Origin: Nocardioides guangzhouensis
GTDB lineage: Bacteria > Actinomycetota > Actinomycetes > Propionibacteriales > Nocardioidaceae
DNA: 64,000 bases
Assembly: GCF_004519545.1 (NCBI RefSeq)
Contig: NZ_SDKM01000012.1
Coordinates: 1 to 64,000 of the forward strand
Reading direction: 5' to 3'
This document shows, in pieces, positions 51,472 to 60,292 of this stretch. A program made the position numbers and the translations under genes. The first letter of the stretch is position 1. Every line of letters begins with the position of its first letter. The notes beneath the pieces were generated by a model. It was given only the letters and a program-made list of their open reading frames with translations. It was not told the DNA's origin and searched no databases.

Positions 51472-52710
51472 TCAGCCGGCGCAGACCTCGCCGAGCGCCC
51501 GGACCAGGAGGTCGATGTCGTCTTCGGAGGCGACCAGCGGCGGCGCCAGGCGGACGGTCTGCCCGTGTGCCTCCTTGGCGAGGACGCCGTGGTCGAGCAG
51601 GTCCTCGCAGACCCGGCGCCCGGTGGACAGCTCGGGGCTGATGTCGACGCCGGCCCACAGCCCGCGCGTCCGGACCGCGTCGACGCCGTTGCCGACCAGC
51701 TCGCCGAGGCCGGCGGCGAGCCGGTCACCGAGGGTGCGGGCGCACTCCTGGTACTCGCCGGTCTCGAGCATCGCGACCACCTCGCGGCCGATGGCGGCGG
51801 CCAGCGGGTTCCCGCCGAACGTCGAACCGTGCGAGCCCGGCGTGATCACCTCGAGCACGTCGCCGTCGGCCGCGATCGCCGACACCGGGTAGATCCCGCC
51901 GCCGAGCGCCTTGCCGAGCACGTAGACGTCGGGCACGACCTCCTCGTGGCTGCAGGCGAAGGTCCGCCCGGTGCGCGCGAGCCCGGACTGGATCTCGTCG
52001 GCCACCATCAGGACGCCGGCCGAGTTGCACAGCGTGCGCACCTGCTGGAGGTAGCCCTCCGGCGGGATGATCACGCCGCCCTCCCCCTGGATCGGCTCCA
52101 GCAGGACCGCGACCGTCGTCTCGTCGACGGCGGCCTCCAGCGCGGCCGCGTCGCCGTACGGCACGAGCCGGAACCCCGGCGTGTACGGCGCGTAGTGGGC
52201 GGTCGCGACCGCGTCCGTCGAGAACGACACGATGGTGGTGGTGCGGCCGTGGAAGTTGCCCTCCATCGCCACGATCGTGGCCCGGTTCTCCGGGACGCCC
52301 TTGACGAGGTACCCCCACTTGCGGGCCACCTTGATCGCGGTCTCGACGGCCTCGGCGCCGGAGTTCATCGGCAGCACCATCTCCTTGCCGGTCAGCTGGG
52401 CGAGGTCCCGCGCGAACGGCCCGAGCTGGTCGTTGTAGAACGCCCGCGAGGTCAGCGTCAGCCGGCCCAGCTGCTCCTGCGCGCGGGCCACCAGGCGCGG
52501 GTGCCCGTGCCCGAAGTTCAGCGCGCTGTACCCGGCCAGGCAGTCGAGGTAGCGCCGCCCCTCGACGTCGGTCACCCAGGCGCCCTCGCCGGAGGACAGC
52601 ACCACCCGCAACGGGTGGTAGTTGTGCGCGGCGTACGCCTCGTTCAGCTCGATGTGCGCCTCGGTGTCGCTGACCGGGAGGCTGCTGGCCTCGGGAGAGG
52701 TGCGCGTCAT
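51472..52710 (-). CDS. rocD: Ornithine aminotransferase
   Basis: A 412-residue class III PLP aminotransferase that converts ornithine and 2-oxoglutarate to glutamate semialdehyde and glutamate. It has MNSGAEAVETAIKVARKWGY, NFHGRTTTIVSFS, LLEPIQGEGGVIIPP, VADEIQSGLARTG and the PLP-lysine segment VLGKALGGGIYPVSA, all typical of OAT. ATG 52710 follows GACGAT by 7 bases; ATG 52719 is three codons longer. Other arginine-catabolic genes are not present nearby. Confidence 0.92.
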   Translation of the reverse strand: MTRTSPEASSLPVSDTEAHIELNEAYAAHNYHPLRVVLSSGEGAWVTDVEGRRYLDCLAGYSALNFGHGHPRLVARAQEQLGRLTLTSRAFYNDQLGPFARDLAQLTGKEMVLPMNSGAEAVETAIKVARKWGYLVKGVPENRATIVAMEGNFHGRTTTIVSFSTDAVATAHYAPYTPGFRLVPYGDAAALEAAVDETTVAVLLEPIQGEGGVIIPPEGYLQQVRTLCNSAGVLMVADEIQSGLARTGRTFACSHEEVVPDVYVLGKALGGGIYPVSAIAADGDVLEVITPGSHGSTFGGNPLAAAIGREVVAMLETGEYQECARTLGDRLAAGLGELVGNGVDAVRTRGLWAGVDISPELSTGRRVCEDLLDHGVLAKEAHGQTVRLAPPLVASEDDIDLLVRALGEVCAG

Positions 52711-52749
52711 GTCCGGCATCGTCTCATCGTTGCCGGCGGGGCGCCGGGC

Positions 52750-53142
52750 TCAACCGCCCCAGACCTCGAGCACCAGGTAGGCGAGCGCCACCAGGTTCGC
52801 GACGACGGTCAGCCAGAACGCCGTCCGGAACGGCTGCTTGCGGGTCTTGTGCCGGAACAGCTGCCGCGCGACCAGCCCACCGGGCCAGCCGCCCAGCAGG
52901 TCGATCCCGTGCAGGTTGGCTTCGGGCGTCCGCCACGAGCCCTTCCCGGCCGCGACCTTGTCCGCGCGGTACATCACGAACGCCGCCGCGCTCAGCACGC
53001 CGTACCAGACGAGCACCGGCCACGGCGCCGGGCCGAGCTCGACCAGACCGACGAGCACGGCGAGGAACAGGGTCGCGACCGCTAGCGACGCCCCTACACC
53101 GCGCGTCGACCTGCGGTCGGTCCGATCACCTTGCTGGCGCAT
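52750..53142 (-). CDS. DUF1294 membrane protein
   Basis: A 130-residue protein with three hydrophobic helices. The cytoplasmic DUF1294 signature YRADKVAAGKGSWRTPEANLHGIDLLGGWPGGLVARQLFRHKTRKQPFRTAFW is complete. The function is unknown. ATG 53142 is preceded by GGAGGGAG. It ends 40 bases before the aminotransferase start region on the same strand. Confidence 0.85.
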   Translation of the reverse strand: MRQQGDRTDRRSTRGVGASLAVATLFLAVLVGLVELGPAPWPVLVWYGVLSAAAFVMYRADKVAAGKGSWRTPEANLHGIDLLGGWPGGLVARQLFRHKTRKQPFRTAFWLTVVANLVALAYLVLEVWGG

Positions 53143-53216
53143 GCGGGCGCTCCCTCCTACCCGGCTGCCTGCTGCCGGTGTTCGCGGATTCTCCTGCCAC
53201 GAGGGCCATTCGTCCG

Positions 53217-53222
53217 TAGCCT
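53217..53222 (+). promoter_or_regulatory. Putative -10 box (TAGCCT)
   Basis: TAGCCT lies 7 bases before GTG 53230, a leaderless arrangement. Confidence 0.5.
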
Positions 53223-53229
53223 TCCGGGC

Positions 53230-53640
53230 GTGTCCGTCGAGAGCCGCTCGGGAGTGCCCGACCTGATCTGTCCGCTGTGCAAGGGACAGGTCGTCGCGTC
53301 GTCCGGCTGCCTCTCGTGCCACCTGCCGATGCGCGACGTGGTCCGCCACCAGCGCACCGCCCGCACCTCCCGTGGCCAGGCACTGGCTCGTGGCCTGCGG
53401 GTCCGGGTGACCGGCATCGTGCTGTACGCCGCCGTGGTTGCCTGGTGTGCCCACCAGCTGCCGACGTCGCTCCCGTTCGTCGTCCCCGGCGCCGTCCTCG
53501 GCGGGGGAGTCCTGCACGTGTGGAAGGGCCGACCCTGGCTCGGCCTGTTGGTCTTCGCGATCGTCGTGGTCGTGGTGCCGGCTCTGTTCTGGCCGTCCAT
53601 GACGACGGGTCTGTACGGCGACCTCACGGGCGGGCGCTGA
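53230..53640 (+). CDS. Zinc-ribbon membrane protein of unknown function
   Basis: A 136-residue protein with two CxxC pairs near the N-terminus (LICPLCKGQVV and GCLSCHLPM) that could bind one zinc ion. Two or three hydrophobic helices follow (VTGIVLYAAVVAWCAH, PFVVPGAVLGGGVLHVW, LGLLVFAIVVVVVPALFW). No family function is known. The start is supported by a TAGCCT box, and longer upstream frames are rejected. It ends 6 bases from the convergent MFS gene. Confidence 0.7.
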   Translation: MSVESRSGVPDLICPLCKGQVVASSGCLSCHLPMRDVVRHQRTARTSRGQALARGLRVRVTGIVLYAAVVAWCAHQLPTSLPFVVPGAVLGGGVLHVWKGRPWLGLLVFAIVVVVVPALFWPSMTTGLYGDLTGGR

Positions 53641-53646
53641 GCCCGT

Positions 53647-54960
53647 TCACGGCGCAGGCGCCGGCTCGGTGCAGGCTGCGTCAGGCCGGGCATCGAACAG
53701 GCGCACGCCCCGGCTCGCGAACGCGGCCACGCCGATCAGCGCGGCGCCGGCGGTCATCAGCAGCAGGGTGCGGTGCAGGCCGAGGCTGTCGATGAGGAGA
53801 CCGGCGCCGAGGACGCCGATCGGTGCGGCGACCGGGATGCTCGCGGTGCTCAGCCCGACGACGCGGGGCAGCAGGTGCGCGGGGGAGCGTTCCTGGCGGA
53901 TGGTGGCCTGGAGCGGGACCAGCGAGCCGGCGGCGGCGCCGAGGGCCAGCAGCATCGCGAGCGTGACCGGCAGCAGCGGGAGCAGGGCGATCACGGCGAA
54001 CGTGGTCGGCAGCACCACGAAGACGCCGACGTACAGCCGGCGCCGGGGGACCCGTGCGCCGAGGGTCCCGAACAAGGCCGCGCCGAGCAGCCCACCTACG
54101 CCGTAGCTTGCGATCATCAGACCGAGCACCACCGGGTCGCCGAACGCCTCCCGGGCCAGCACCGGCAGCAGCAGCGGCGCCAGCGGCCCGACCAGCAGCA
54201 CCGCGACGGTCGGGAACAGGAACAAGGCACGCAGGGCCGGGTCGCGCCGGATGAACGCGGCGGTCTCCCGCAGCCCGGCCGGCACCGCGGGCGCGGCGGC
54301 CTCGCGGGGCGCCGGCCGCTCGTGGAGGCGCGCGAGCACCAGCGCGGCGAACCCGAAGGCGGCCACGGTGACCAGCAGCGCGCCGCCGACCCCGACCGTC
54401 GCGATCAGGACGCCGGCCAGTGGAGCACCGAGCAGGTAGCCCGCGTGCTCGGCCGACGTGAACATCGCGTTGGCACGTTCCCGCGGGAACCGACCCGCGT
54501 CCGCGGCCGCCGGGACCAGGCTGTGCCGGGCGGCGGCGCCGGCCGCGTCCGCGACCGTGCCGAGGACGACCAGCAGGACCAGGTGCCGGACCTCGAGTGC
54601 GTCGAACGCGAGCAGGACCGGGACCGGCACGACCGCCAGCGCGCTGATCAGGTCCGACACCGCGCCGGCGCGGACCGCGCCGAGCAGGTCGACCACCCGA
54701 CCGGCGGCCAGGCCCCCGACCGTGGCGCCGGCGGCCCCGGCGAACGTCACCGCACCGGCCAGGGCCGCGCTGCCGCTCGTGGTCAGCACCAGCCACGGGA
54801 TCGCCACCGTCATCACGACGTTCCCGCTCAGCGACACGGCGTTCGCCAGCACCAGTGCGGCCAGCGCCCGCGGCGCACGCACCCGGTACGGCGTCCGCGC
54901 GCTGCCGCCTGTCGGCGGGGCGACCGCGGGGGTGTCGGGTGGGGTGGCGACGTGCGTCAT
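53647..54960 (-). CDS. MFS transporter, MFS_3/EntS-like
   Basis: A 437-residue protein with about 12 helices: LAALVLANAVSLSGNVVMTVAIPWLVL at the start, AGRVVDLLGAVRAGAVSDL (motif-A loop) and LLGAALFGTLGARVPRRRLYVG in the second half. The family includes enterobactin and macrolide exporters; the substrate here is unknown. It is divergent from a LysR regulator across about 120 bases, suggesting regulation by it. ATG 54960 is used because helix 1 follows at normal distance. Confidence 0.85.
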   Translation of the reverse strand: MTHVATPPDTPAVAPPTGGSARTPYRVRAPRALAALVLANAVSLSGNVVMTVAIPWLVLTTSGSAALAGAVTFAGAAGATVGGLAAGRVVDLLGAVRAGAVSDLISALAVVPVPVLLAFDALEVRHLVLLVVLGTVADAAGAAARHSLVPAAADAGRFPRERANAMFTSAEHAGYLLGAPLAGVLIATVGVGGALLVTVAAFGFAALVLARLHERPAPREAAAPAVPAGLRETAAFIRRDPALRALFLFPTVAVLLVGPLAPLLLPVLAREAFGDPVVLGLMIASYGVGGLLGAALFGTLGARVPRRRLYVGVFVVLPTTFAVIALLPLLPVTLAMLLALGAAAGSLVPLQATIRQERSPAHLLPRVVGLSTASIPVAAPIGVLGAGLLIDSLGLHRTLLLMTAGAALIGVAAFASRGVRLFDARPDAACTEPAPAP

Positions 54961-55068
54961 GGCACAGCACGATCCGGCCCGACGCCGGGCCGGGTCCAAC
55001 ACCTGTTCGGGCCGGATTCACAACCGGAACGCGTGACGACTCGGCGCCGGCCGGAGGACCCTGCTGAG

Positions 55069-55074
55069 TAGGGT
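55069..55074 (+). promoter_or_regulatory. Putative -10 box (TAGGGT)
   Basis: TAGGGT lies 7 bases before GTG 55082 of the LysR gene. The shared gap 54961-55081 also contains GGATTCACAACCGGAAC, a possible LysR-type site. Confidence 0.45.
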
Positions 55075-55081
55075 GACCCGC

Positions 55082-56044
55082 GTGCGGGCCGAGCTCGATC
55101 TTCGCCTCCTGCGTGCCTTCGTCGCCGTCGCCGAGGAGCTGCACTTCACCCGCGCGGCCAACCGCCTCTACGTCGCGCAGCAGGCGTTGAGCCGCGACAT
55201 CCGCCGGCTCGAGACGCAGGTGGGCGCGCGGCTGTTCGTGCGCAGCACCCGTCAGGTGACGCTGACCCCCGACGGCGAGCGGCTCCTCGTGCACGCCCGG
55301 TCCCTGCTCGAGCTCAACGACGCGGCGCTGCAGGACCTGAGCGGGGAGGCCCGGCCGCTGCTGGTCGACGTGATCGGCGAGGGGCTGACGGCGGCGCGGA
55401 TCGTCGACGAGGCGCGCATGGCAGCGCCCCAGCTCGAGCTCACCGTGCGGTACGGCGGCGGCATGGGGGCCGCGCTCACGCAGCTGCTCGCGGGTCGGGT
55501 GGAGGTCGCCTTCGGCCGGACCGAGGGGTTGGGCGCGCCGTTCCCGGCGGAGCTGACCCGGAGGCTGGTGCGGTGGGAGCCGCTGGCGCTGCTGATGAGC
55601 GACGACCACCCCCTGGCCGACCTCGCCGAGGTGCCGATGGCGGAGCTGGACGGCGTCGAGATCGACGCGAGCTCGGGCAACGACGTGGCTCCGGAGTGGG
55701 TGGACCTCGCGGCCTCGCTGCTCGCCGACCACGGCGCGCGCCCCTCGCCTCCGCACCCGCACGTCGTCGGCACCGCGGAGACGGCGCGGCACCTCCGGTC
55801 GCACGGCCTCCCGATCCTCACCATGAGCGAGTGCCCGGAGGTGCCGGGTGCCGTTGTCCGTCCGCTGGTGGACCCGGTGCCGGTGTACCCGTGGGCCGTC
55901 GTCCACCACCGCGACGCGAACCACCCGGGCCTGGCAGCGCTGGACGCCGTCATGGTCGACCTGGCGGCGGAGGAACGCTGGACGGCGCTGCCCGAGGACG
56001 CCTGGGTGCCGGCGGCCGACGCACAGTGGGTACGGCGGCCCTGA
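55082..56044 (+). CDS. LysR-family transcriptional regulator
   Basis: A 320-residue regulator. The N-terminal helix-turn-helix reads ELDLRLLRAFVAVAEELHFTRAANRLYVAQQALSRDIRRLE, and a periplasmic-binding-protein-like effector domain follows (about residues 95-290). It is divergently placed to the MFS exporter, the classic arrangement of a LysR regulator and its target. GTG 55082 is preferred over GTG 55073 because of the TAGGGT box. Confidence 0.92.
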   Translation: MRAELDLRLLRAFVAVAEELHFTRAANRLYVAQQALSRDIRRLETQVGARLFVRSTRQVTLTPDGERLLVHARSLLELNDAALQDLSGEARPLLVDVIGEGLTAARIVDEARMAAPQLELTVRYGGGMGAALTQLLAGRVEVAFGRTEGLGAPFPAELTRRLVRWEPLALLMSDDHPLADLAEVPMAELDGVEIDASSGNDVAPEWVDLAASLLADHGARPSPPHPHVVGTAETARHLRSHGLPILTMSECPEVPGAVVRPLVDPVPVYPWAVVHHRDANHPGLAALDAVMVDLAAEERWTALPEDAWVPAADAQWVRRP

Positions 56045-56175
56045 TCGGGACCACCGCGGGCGTTCCGGGGGACCTCCGGCCGTGTCGGTGCGGGCCGCCG
56101 GGGGCGAGCCTGAAGGTGGGACGGCGGGTGTCCGTTCGGCTGCTGGCACCTGAGCCGTCTGCTGGGAGGACAGCG

Positions 56176-56457
56176 ATGAGCATCGAGACACCGCAGCGTG
56201 AGGAGCTGCGCGAGCGAGCCGTGCGGCGGCTCAAGAAGAAGCGGGACTTCCACATCCACCTGACGATCTACGTGATGGTGAACGCCTTCCTGCTCGCCAT
56301 CTGGGCGATGACGGGAGCGGGCTTCTTCTGGCCGATCTTCCCGATCGTCGGGTGGGGCATCGGCGTGGTCGCCAACGCGTGGGACGCGTACGGCGACGAC
56401 GTCCCGACCGAGGGTCAGATCAGCAAGGAGATGGACCGGCTGAGCCGGCGCCGGTGA
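56176..56457 (+). CDS. 2TM-domain protein
   Basis: A 93-residue protein: an N-terminal basic helix (REELRERAVRRLKKKRDFHIHL) and two helices (IYVMVNAFLLAIWAMTGAGF and FPIVGWGIGVVANAWDAYG). The pattern RRLKKKRDFHIHLTIYVMVNAFL is characteristic of the 2TM domain also seen attached to histidine kinases. The start is set by GGGAGGA. The function is unknown. Confidence 0.85.
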   Translation: MSIETPQREELRERAVRRLKKKRDFHIHLTIYVMVNAFLLAIWAMTGAGFFWPIFPIVGWGIGVVANAWDAYGDDVPTEGQISKEMDRLSRRR

Positions 56458-56466
56458 CCCGGGGCA

Positions 56467-56484
56467 CGTCTCTCACGTGAGACG
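56467..56484. terminator. Short hairpin between convergent genes
   Basis: CGTCTC and GAGACG pair around TCACGT in the 40-base gap between the 2TM and amphi-Trp genes. Confidence 0.4.
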
Positions 56485-56496
56485 CACCCTCGTCGG

Positions 56497-56712
56497 TCAC
56501 CAGGTCAGCTCGACCTCGAGCTCGTTCTCGTCGCCGACCTCGACCTCGATCTTCAGATCGACCTCGTCGGGGACCCGGACGGTGATCCGCCGGCCGTCAC
56601 GCTCGAACTCGACCGTGTTGTTGCGCGCCAGCGCGTCGGCGAGCGCGTGCAGCCGTGCGGCGGCCTCTTCGCGGCTCATCCGCCTGGTCTCGTCGATCTC
56701 GAACAGGTCCAT
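56497..56712 (-). CDS. Amphi-Trp domain protein
   Basis: A 71-residue acidic protein beginning MDLFEIDETRRMSREEAAARL and ending in alternating acidic beta strands with a C-terminal Trp (ENELEVELTW). This matches the small amphi-Trp domain family of unknown function. GAGGGAGA precedes the ATG. Confidence 0.8.
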   Translation of the reverse strand: MDLFEIDETRRMSREEAAARLHALADALARNNTVEFERDGRRITVRVPDEVDLKIEVEVGDENELEVELTW

Positions 56713-56775
56713 GTCGTCTCCCTCGTCTCGGATCTCGGCTCCTGCCAGGAACGGTACCGACGGGCCGCGGTGTCG

Positions 56776-57363
56776 TCAGGCCGGTGCGGCTGCGTCCGGG
56801 CTCGCCCGCGGCTCCAGGCCGCAGGCCGCGGCGAACTCCTGCGACCGGATGCCGAGCGCGATGTTGCTGCGGGCGCTCATGTTCATGAAGCCCACCCGGG
56901 CGGTCAGCTCCAGCAGCGCCGGAGCCCCCAGGTCCGCCAGCAGCGCGGCCGACATCTCGTCGGTGACGCCGACCGGCAGCCGGCACATCGCCACGGCGTA
57001 CTCCGTGACCCGCCGCTCCAGCGGCGTGAAGGCCTCGGACGTCCGCCACCGCGGCACCTCGCGGGCCTTCGCCTCGTCGAGCCCCTTGTCGTGCGCCAGG
57101 AAGTAGCCGAGGTCGAGGCAGGCGCTGCAACCGATCTCGGCGGCCGCAGCCATGCCGGCCAGCGAGCCGAGACCGGGGTCGAGCTCCGACCACTTCTCGG
57201 CCTTGCGGCCGATGCCCATCATGTCCTTGAAGACCCGCGGGTTGTTCCACATCACCCCGGCCGACTCGGGCACGCCGCCGACCATCTTCTTCATCACCAT
57301 CTTCAGCAGCCCGCCGTAGACGCCGGTGATCGGCGTGGTGGGGACACGTGCGCTGTCCGTCAT
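56776..57363 (-). CDS. Carboxymuconolactone decarboxylase-family protein 1
   Basis: A 195-residue AhpD/CMD-fold protein. EIGCSACLDLGYFLAHDKG contains the redox CxxC, and PRWRTSEAFTPLERRVTEYAVAM is the conserved helix pair. The likely role is peroxidase or thiol chemistry; the decarboxylase name is historical. ATG 57363 is preferred because GGGAG precedes it; ATG 57405 is an in-frame alternative. It is a paralogue of 61623-62213 and has the same ECF41-like promoter. Confidence 0.85.
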   Translation of the reverse strand: MTDSARVPTTPITGVYGGLLKMVMKKMVGGVPESAGVMWNNPRVFKDMMGIGRKAEKWSELDPGLGSLAGMAAAAEIGCSACLDLGYFLAHDKGLDEAKAREVPRWRTSEAFTPLERRVTEYAVAMCRLPVGVTDEMSAALLADLGAPALLELTARVGFMNMSARSNIALGIRSQEFAAACGLEPRASPDAAAPA

Positions 57364-57413
57364 GTCTGCTCCCGTCGTCGTGGTCGTGCCCTCGGTCGTG
57401 GTCATGCCATGGA

Positions 57414-57440
57414 GACACCGCCCGGCCCGCCTGTGTGACA
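57414..57440 (-). promoter_or_regulatory. ECF41-like promoter of CMD gene 1
   Basis: On the minus strand TGTCACA (57440-57434) is followed by 16 bases and TGTC (57417-57414). The paralogue at 62213 has the identical arrangement. Published ECF41 promoters have TGTCACA as -35 and a CGTC-like -10, and control carboxymuconolactone decarboxylase, oxidoreductase or epimerase genes. A second TGTCACA lies 14 bases further upstream (57454-57448). Confidence 0.65.
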
Positions 57441-57450
57441 GCGCCCCTGT

Positions 57451-57489
57451 GACAGCGCCGCCGGACAGCGCCGCCGGACAGCGCCGAGG
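57451..57489. repeat. 13-bp tandem triplication
   Basis: GACAGCGCCGCCG is repeated at 57451, 57464 and 57477 (last unit ends GAGG). It abuts the stop codon of the phosphotransferase gene and overlaps the distal TGTCACA of the CMD promoter. Confidence 0.7.
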
Positions 57490-57493
57490 TGCC

Positions 57494-58804
57494 TCAGCGA
57501 GGGGCGTCGAGGCCGAGCCGGTACCGGGTGACGCTGCGGTCGACCCAGTCGACGTCGGCGCCGGTCAGCCCGGCGTCCGCGCCGTCCCGGGGAAGCGCCG
57601 GGAGGAGGGAGCGGTAGGTCTGCACCTGGTAGAGCGCGCCCACCACGAGGCCGAGGGCAGCCGCCTCGCGCAGCGTCTCCTCGGGCGCCACGCCGGACCA
57701 GGCGTCGACGTAGGCGTCGACCAGCTGCCGGCGTACCGCCACGTCCTCGGTCCGGAACACGTACGTCGCCAGGTCGACGCAGGGGTGCGAGACGGCGGCG
57801 TCGGTCCAGTCGAAGACCCGCGTGCCGTCCGGGCCGGACGTGACGTTCCACGGGTGGAGGTCGCCGTGGACCAGGGTCGGGCCGGGTCCGAGGAGGTCGA
57901 GACGCCGGCACGCGGTGACCAGGTCCGACGCGGTCGCCAACCAGGCCGTGCGCAGCTCGGGCGCCATCCGCGCGAGCAGCCCGACGTCCCGGGTCATCCG
58001 CCCGACGTCCGCGGCCAGGTCGGCCAGCGAGCGCACCGACAACCCGAGCCCGACCAGCTCGTCGGTGCGGTCGAGCCACGTCCGCTGGATGCTCGCGTGC
58101 GCGGCGATCCCGGCGGGCCACAGCGCATGGTCCTGCTCGCCGAGCTCGGGTGCGCCGAGGTCGTGCATCAGCAGCCAGCCGCGGTCCGCGTCGACGGCGA
58201 CCACGTCGGGAGCTAGTCCCGGCATCCGCTCGGCGAGGGCCAGGGTCACGACCGCTTCGTGCCGGAACCGGTCGTTGCTGCACTTGAGGTAGAGGTCGCC
58301 CTCCGCCGACGACGCCCGCAGCACCACCGAGACGTCCCACAGGTGGTGCTGGTGCGGCGGCGCCAGCGCCGGGTGCCCGTACGCCGCCATCCGGTCCACC
58401 ATCCACGCCGACGCCTCCGCGAACCACCCGGGGCGCGAGTACGCCGGCCGCGACGGCGCCCAGCCCTCGTCGCGCTCACGGGCCCACGAGGTCACGGCGG
58501 CGCGGGACGTCTCCGGCTCCAGCCGGGCGATCGCGTCCCCGTCGAGGTCCAGCCAGGTCCAGCCGGACGGCGGGTCGGTGGCGACGGCCTCGAGCTCCAG
58601 CAGCAGCTCGTCCTGGGCCTGGCGGGGGGACGTCACAACCTGCCTCAGCACGGTCGCGGACGGGGCGACGACATGGCCGGCGGCGGCCAGGATCTCGGGC
58701 AGGGTCGGCTCCTCGTCGTCCAGCCGGACCGTCGGCAGGCGCGGCGGCGAGCTGTGCTCGACCAGCACCGCCGTACGGCGCGGGTGCGGGGCAAGCAGGC
58801 TCAC
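57494..58804 (-). CDS. APH/choline-kinase-type phosphotransferase
   Basis: A 436-residue protein with a kinase-like fold in its C-terminal two thirds. The catalytic loop is LVHGDLHPWN and the metal-binding segment is VFDWTDAAVSHPC, as in aminoglycoside/homoserine kinase-type enzymes. About 130 N-terminal residues form an extra domain (VSLLAPHPRRTAVLVEHSS...) that looks like a NUDIX-like fold without its box. The substrate is unknown. GTG 58804 is tentative; ATG 58864, inside the YccF gene end, is the alternative. Confidence 0.8.
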   Translation of the reverse strand: MSLLAPHPRRTAVLVEHSSPPRLPTVRLDDEEPTLPEILAAAGHVVAPSATVLRQVVTSPRQAQDELLLELEAVATDPPSGWTWLDLDGDAIARLEPETSRAAVTSWARERDEGWAPSRPAYSRPGWFAEASAWMVDRMAAYGHPALAPPHQHHLWDVSVVLRASSAEGDLYLKCSNDRFRHEAVVTLALAERMPGLAPDVVAVDADRGWLLMHDLGAPELGEQDHALWPAGIAAHASIQRTWLDRTDELVGLGLSVRSLADLAADVGRMTRDVGLLARMAPELRTAWLATASDLVTACRRLDLLGPGPTLVHGDLHPWNVTSGPDGTRVFDWTDAAVSHPCVDLATYVFRTEDVAVRRQLVDAYVDAWSGVAPEETLREAAALGLVVGALYQVQTYRSLLPALPRDGADAGLTGADVDWVDRSVTRYRLGLDAPR

Positions 58805-58847
58805 CCGGCAGCCATCGGCCGGGTCGCGTGCCGCGTCCGGTCGAGCG

Positions 58848-59255
58848 TCAGGTGGGGAGTCCATAGGGGTCCCGGTCCACCGCGGAGATCGGCACGATCT
58901 CGCGCCCGAGCGGCGTCAGCGAGAGCGGGATCATCTTCCAGCAGGCCACCCCGAACGGGATGCCGATGATCGTGACCATCAGCAGCAGCCCGGTGACCAG
59001 GTGGCCGAGGGCCAGCCACCACCCGAAGAAGATGACCCAGACGACGTTCCCGATCGCCGACCAGATGCCGGCGCTCCGGCGCCAGGTCGTGGTCCGTCCG
59101 AACGGCCAGATGACGTACGCGGCCAGCCGGAACGAGGCGATGCCGAAGGGGATGGTCACGATGAGCACGAACGCGAGCAACCCCGCGACCGCATAGCCGA
59201 TGGCCAGCCAGAGCCCGGCGAGCACGAACCACAGGATGTTGCCGATCGTCCGCAT
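58848..59255 (-). CDS. YccF domain membrane protein
   Basis: A 135-residue inner-membrane protein made of two similar halves: RTIGNILWFVLAGLWLAIGYAVAGLLAFVLIVTIPFGIASFRLA and SAIGNVVWVIFFGWWLALGHLVTGLLLMVTIIGIPFGVACWKMI. This internal duplication (GNxxWxxxxGxWLA...TIPFGxA) is the YccF signature. The function is unknown. It may be co-transcribed with the downstream phosphotransferase. Confidence 0.92.
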   Translation of the reverse strand: MRTIGNILWFVLAGLWLAIGYAVAGLLAFVLIVTIPFGIASFRLAAYVIWPFGRTTTWRRSAGIWSAIGNVVWVIFFGWWLALGHLVTGLLLMVTIIGIPFGVACWKMIPLSLTPLGREIVPISAVDRDPYGLPT

Positions 59256-59384
59256 GGGCTCACCCCAGCAGATCGCGAGCCGCACGCACAGGGCCCTACG
59301 GCCCGGTCGGCGAAGACTGGGGTGGTGCCGGGCGTGACGCGGAGTGACCATGCTCGGTGGAGACACCTACGGAGGGAGAGGTCC

Positions 59385-60221
59385 ATGAGGCGGATTCGGG
59401 TCGGTCGTCTGGCCACGGTGTGTGGCGGGTTGCTGCTGCTGGCCGGCGTCCTGAGCGCCACGCAGCCGGCAACAGCGATCACCGGGGGAGGGCAGCGCGA
59501 CGAGGTGCACACCAACGTCGGCGTCATCCGGTTCACCACCCAGGACGGACGGTTCCGCTGCTCCGGCACGCTGATCGCGCCGACGGTGGTGCTCACCGCG
59601 GGCCATTGCACCGGGGACACCGGCGCCAGCCCGGCGACCAACGTCTACGTCTCCTTCAACACCGACCTGCCCCTCGACCCGCTGGCCCCCGGCATCCCGC
59701 CGGCGGAGAGCGCGGCCCGGGCCGCCAGCTACATCACCGGCACGGCGCACCCGGACCCTGCATGGGACGGCGCGCTGAGCATCTCCAAGCAGCACGACCA
59801 GGGCGTCGTGGTGCTGGACGCGCCCGCCACGACCAAGTGGCCGGGGATCACGCCGGCGCCGCTGCTGCCGGTCGGCACCCTCGACGCCAACCAGGGCGCG
59901 CTCAAGAACGAGACGTTCACGCTGGTCGGCTACGGCGTCGACATCGGGGAGAAGAAGCAGCAGATCGTGGTCACCGAGCGTCGGTTCACCACGTCGTACC
60001 TCAAGAACGTGCAGTCCGAGGTGGTCACGTTCCAGATCAACGACCGCGACTCCAAGGCGGGCGGCGGGTCCTGCTTCGGTGACTCCGGCGGCCCGGTGTT
60101 CCTCGGCCGGTACGTCGCCGGGGACTCGTCGTTCGTGAACTCGCTGACCTGCAATGCGACGTCCGGCTACCAGCGCGTCGACACGGCCTACTCCCGGGCC
60201 TTCCTGGAGCAGTTCCTCTGA
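59385..60221 (+). CDS. Secreted trypsin-like serine protease
   Basis: A 278-residue S1-family protease with a Sec signal peptide (RLATVCGGLLLLAGVLSATQPATA). The triad is visible: His in VVLTAGHCTG, Asp in DQGVVVLD and Ser in SCFGDSGGPVF. Cys pairs flank the His and Ser regions. The domain ends close to the C-terminus, with no extra binding module. The start is set by GGAGGGAGAGG. It is probably an extracellular protease. Confidence 0.9.
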   Translation: MRRIRVGRLATVCGGLLLLAGVLSATQPATAITGGGQRDEVHTNVGVIRFTTQDGRFRCSGTLIAPTVVLTAGHCTGDTGASPATNVYVSFNTDLPLDPLAPGIPPAESAARAASYITGTAHPDPAWDGALSISKQHDQGVVVLDAPATTKWPGITPAPLLPVGTLDANQGALKNETFTLVGYGVDIGEKKQQIVVTERRFTTSYLKNVQSEVVTFQINDRDSKAGGGSCFGDSGGPVFLGRYVAGDSSFVNSLTCNATSGYQRVDTAYSRAFLEQFL

Positions 60222-60279
60222 GCCGCGCCCGATGAGCGGACGCGGACGGAACCGGCGCGCCGGCACGCGGCGTACCGGC

Positions 60280-60285
60280 TAGGGT
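60280..60285 (+). promoter_or_regulatory. Putative -10 box (TAGGGT)
   Basis: TAGGGT lies 7 bases before GTG 60293, a leaderless arrangement. Confidence 0.5.
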
Positions 60286-60292
60286 CGCGGGC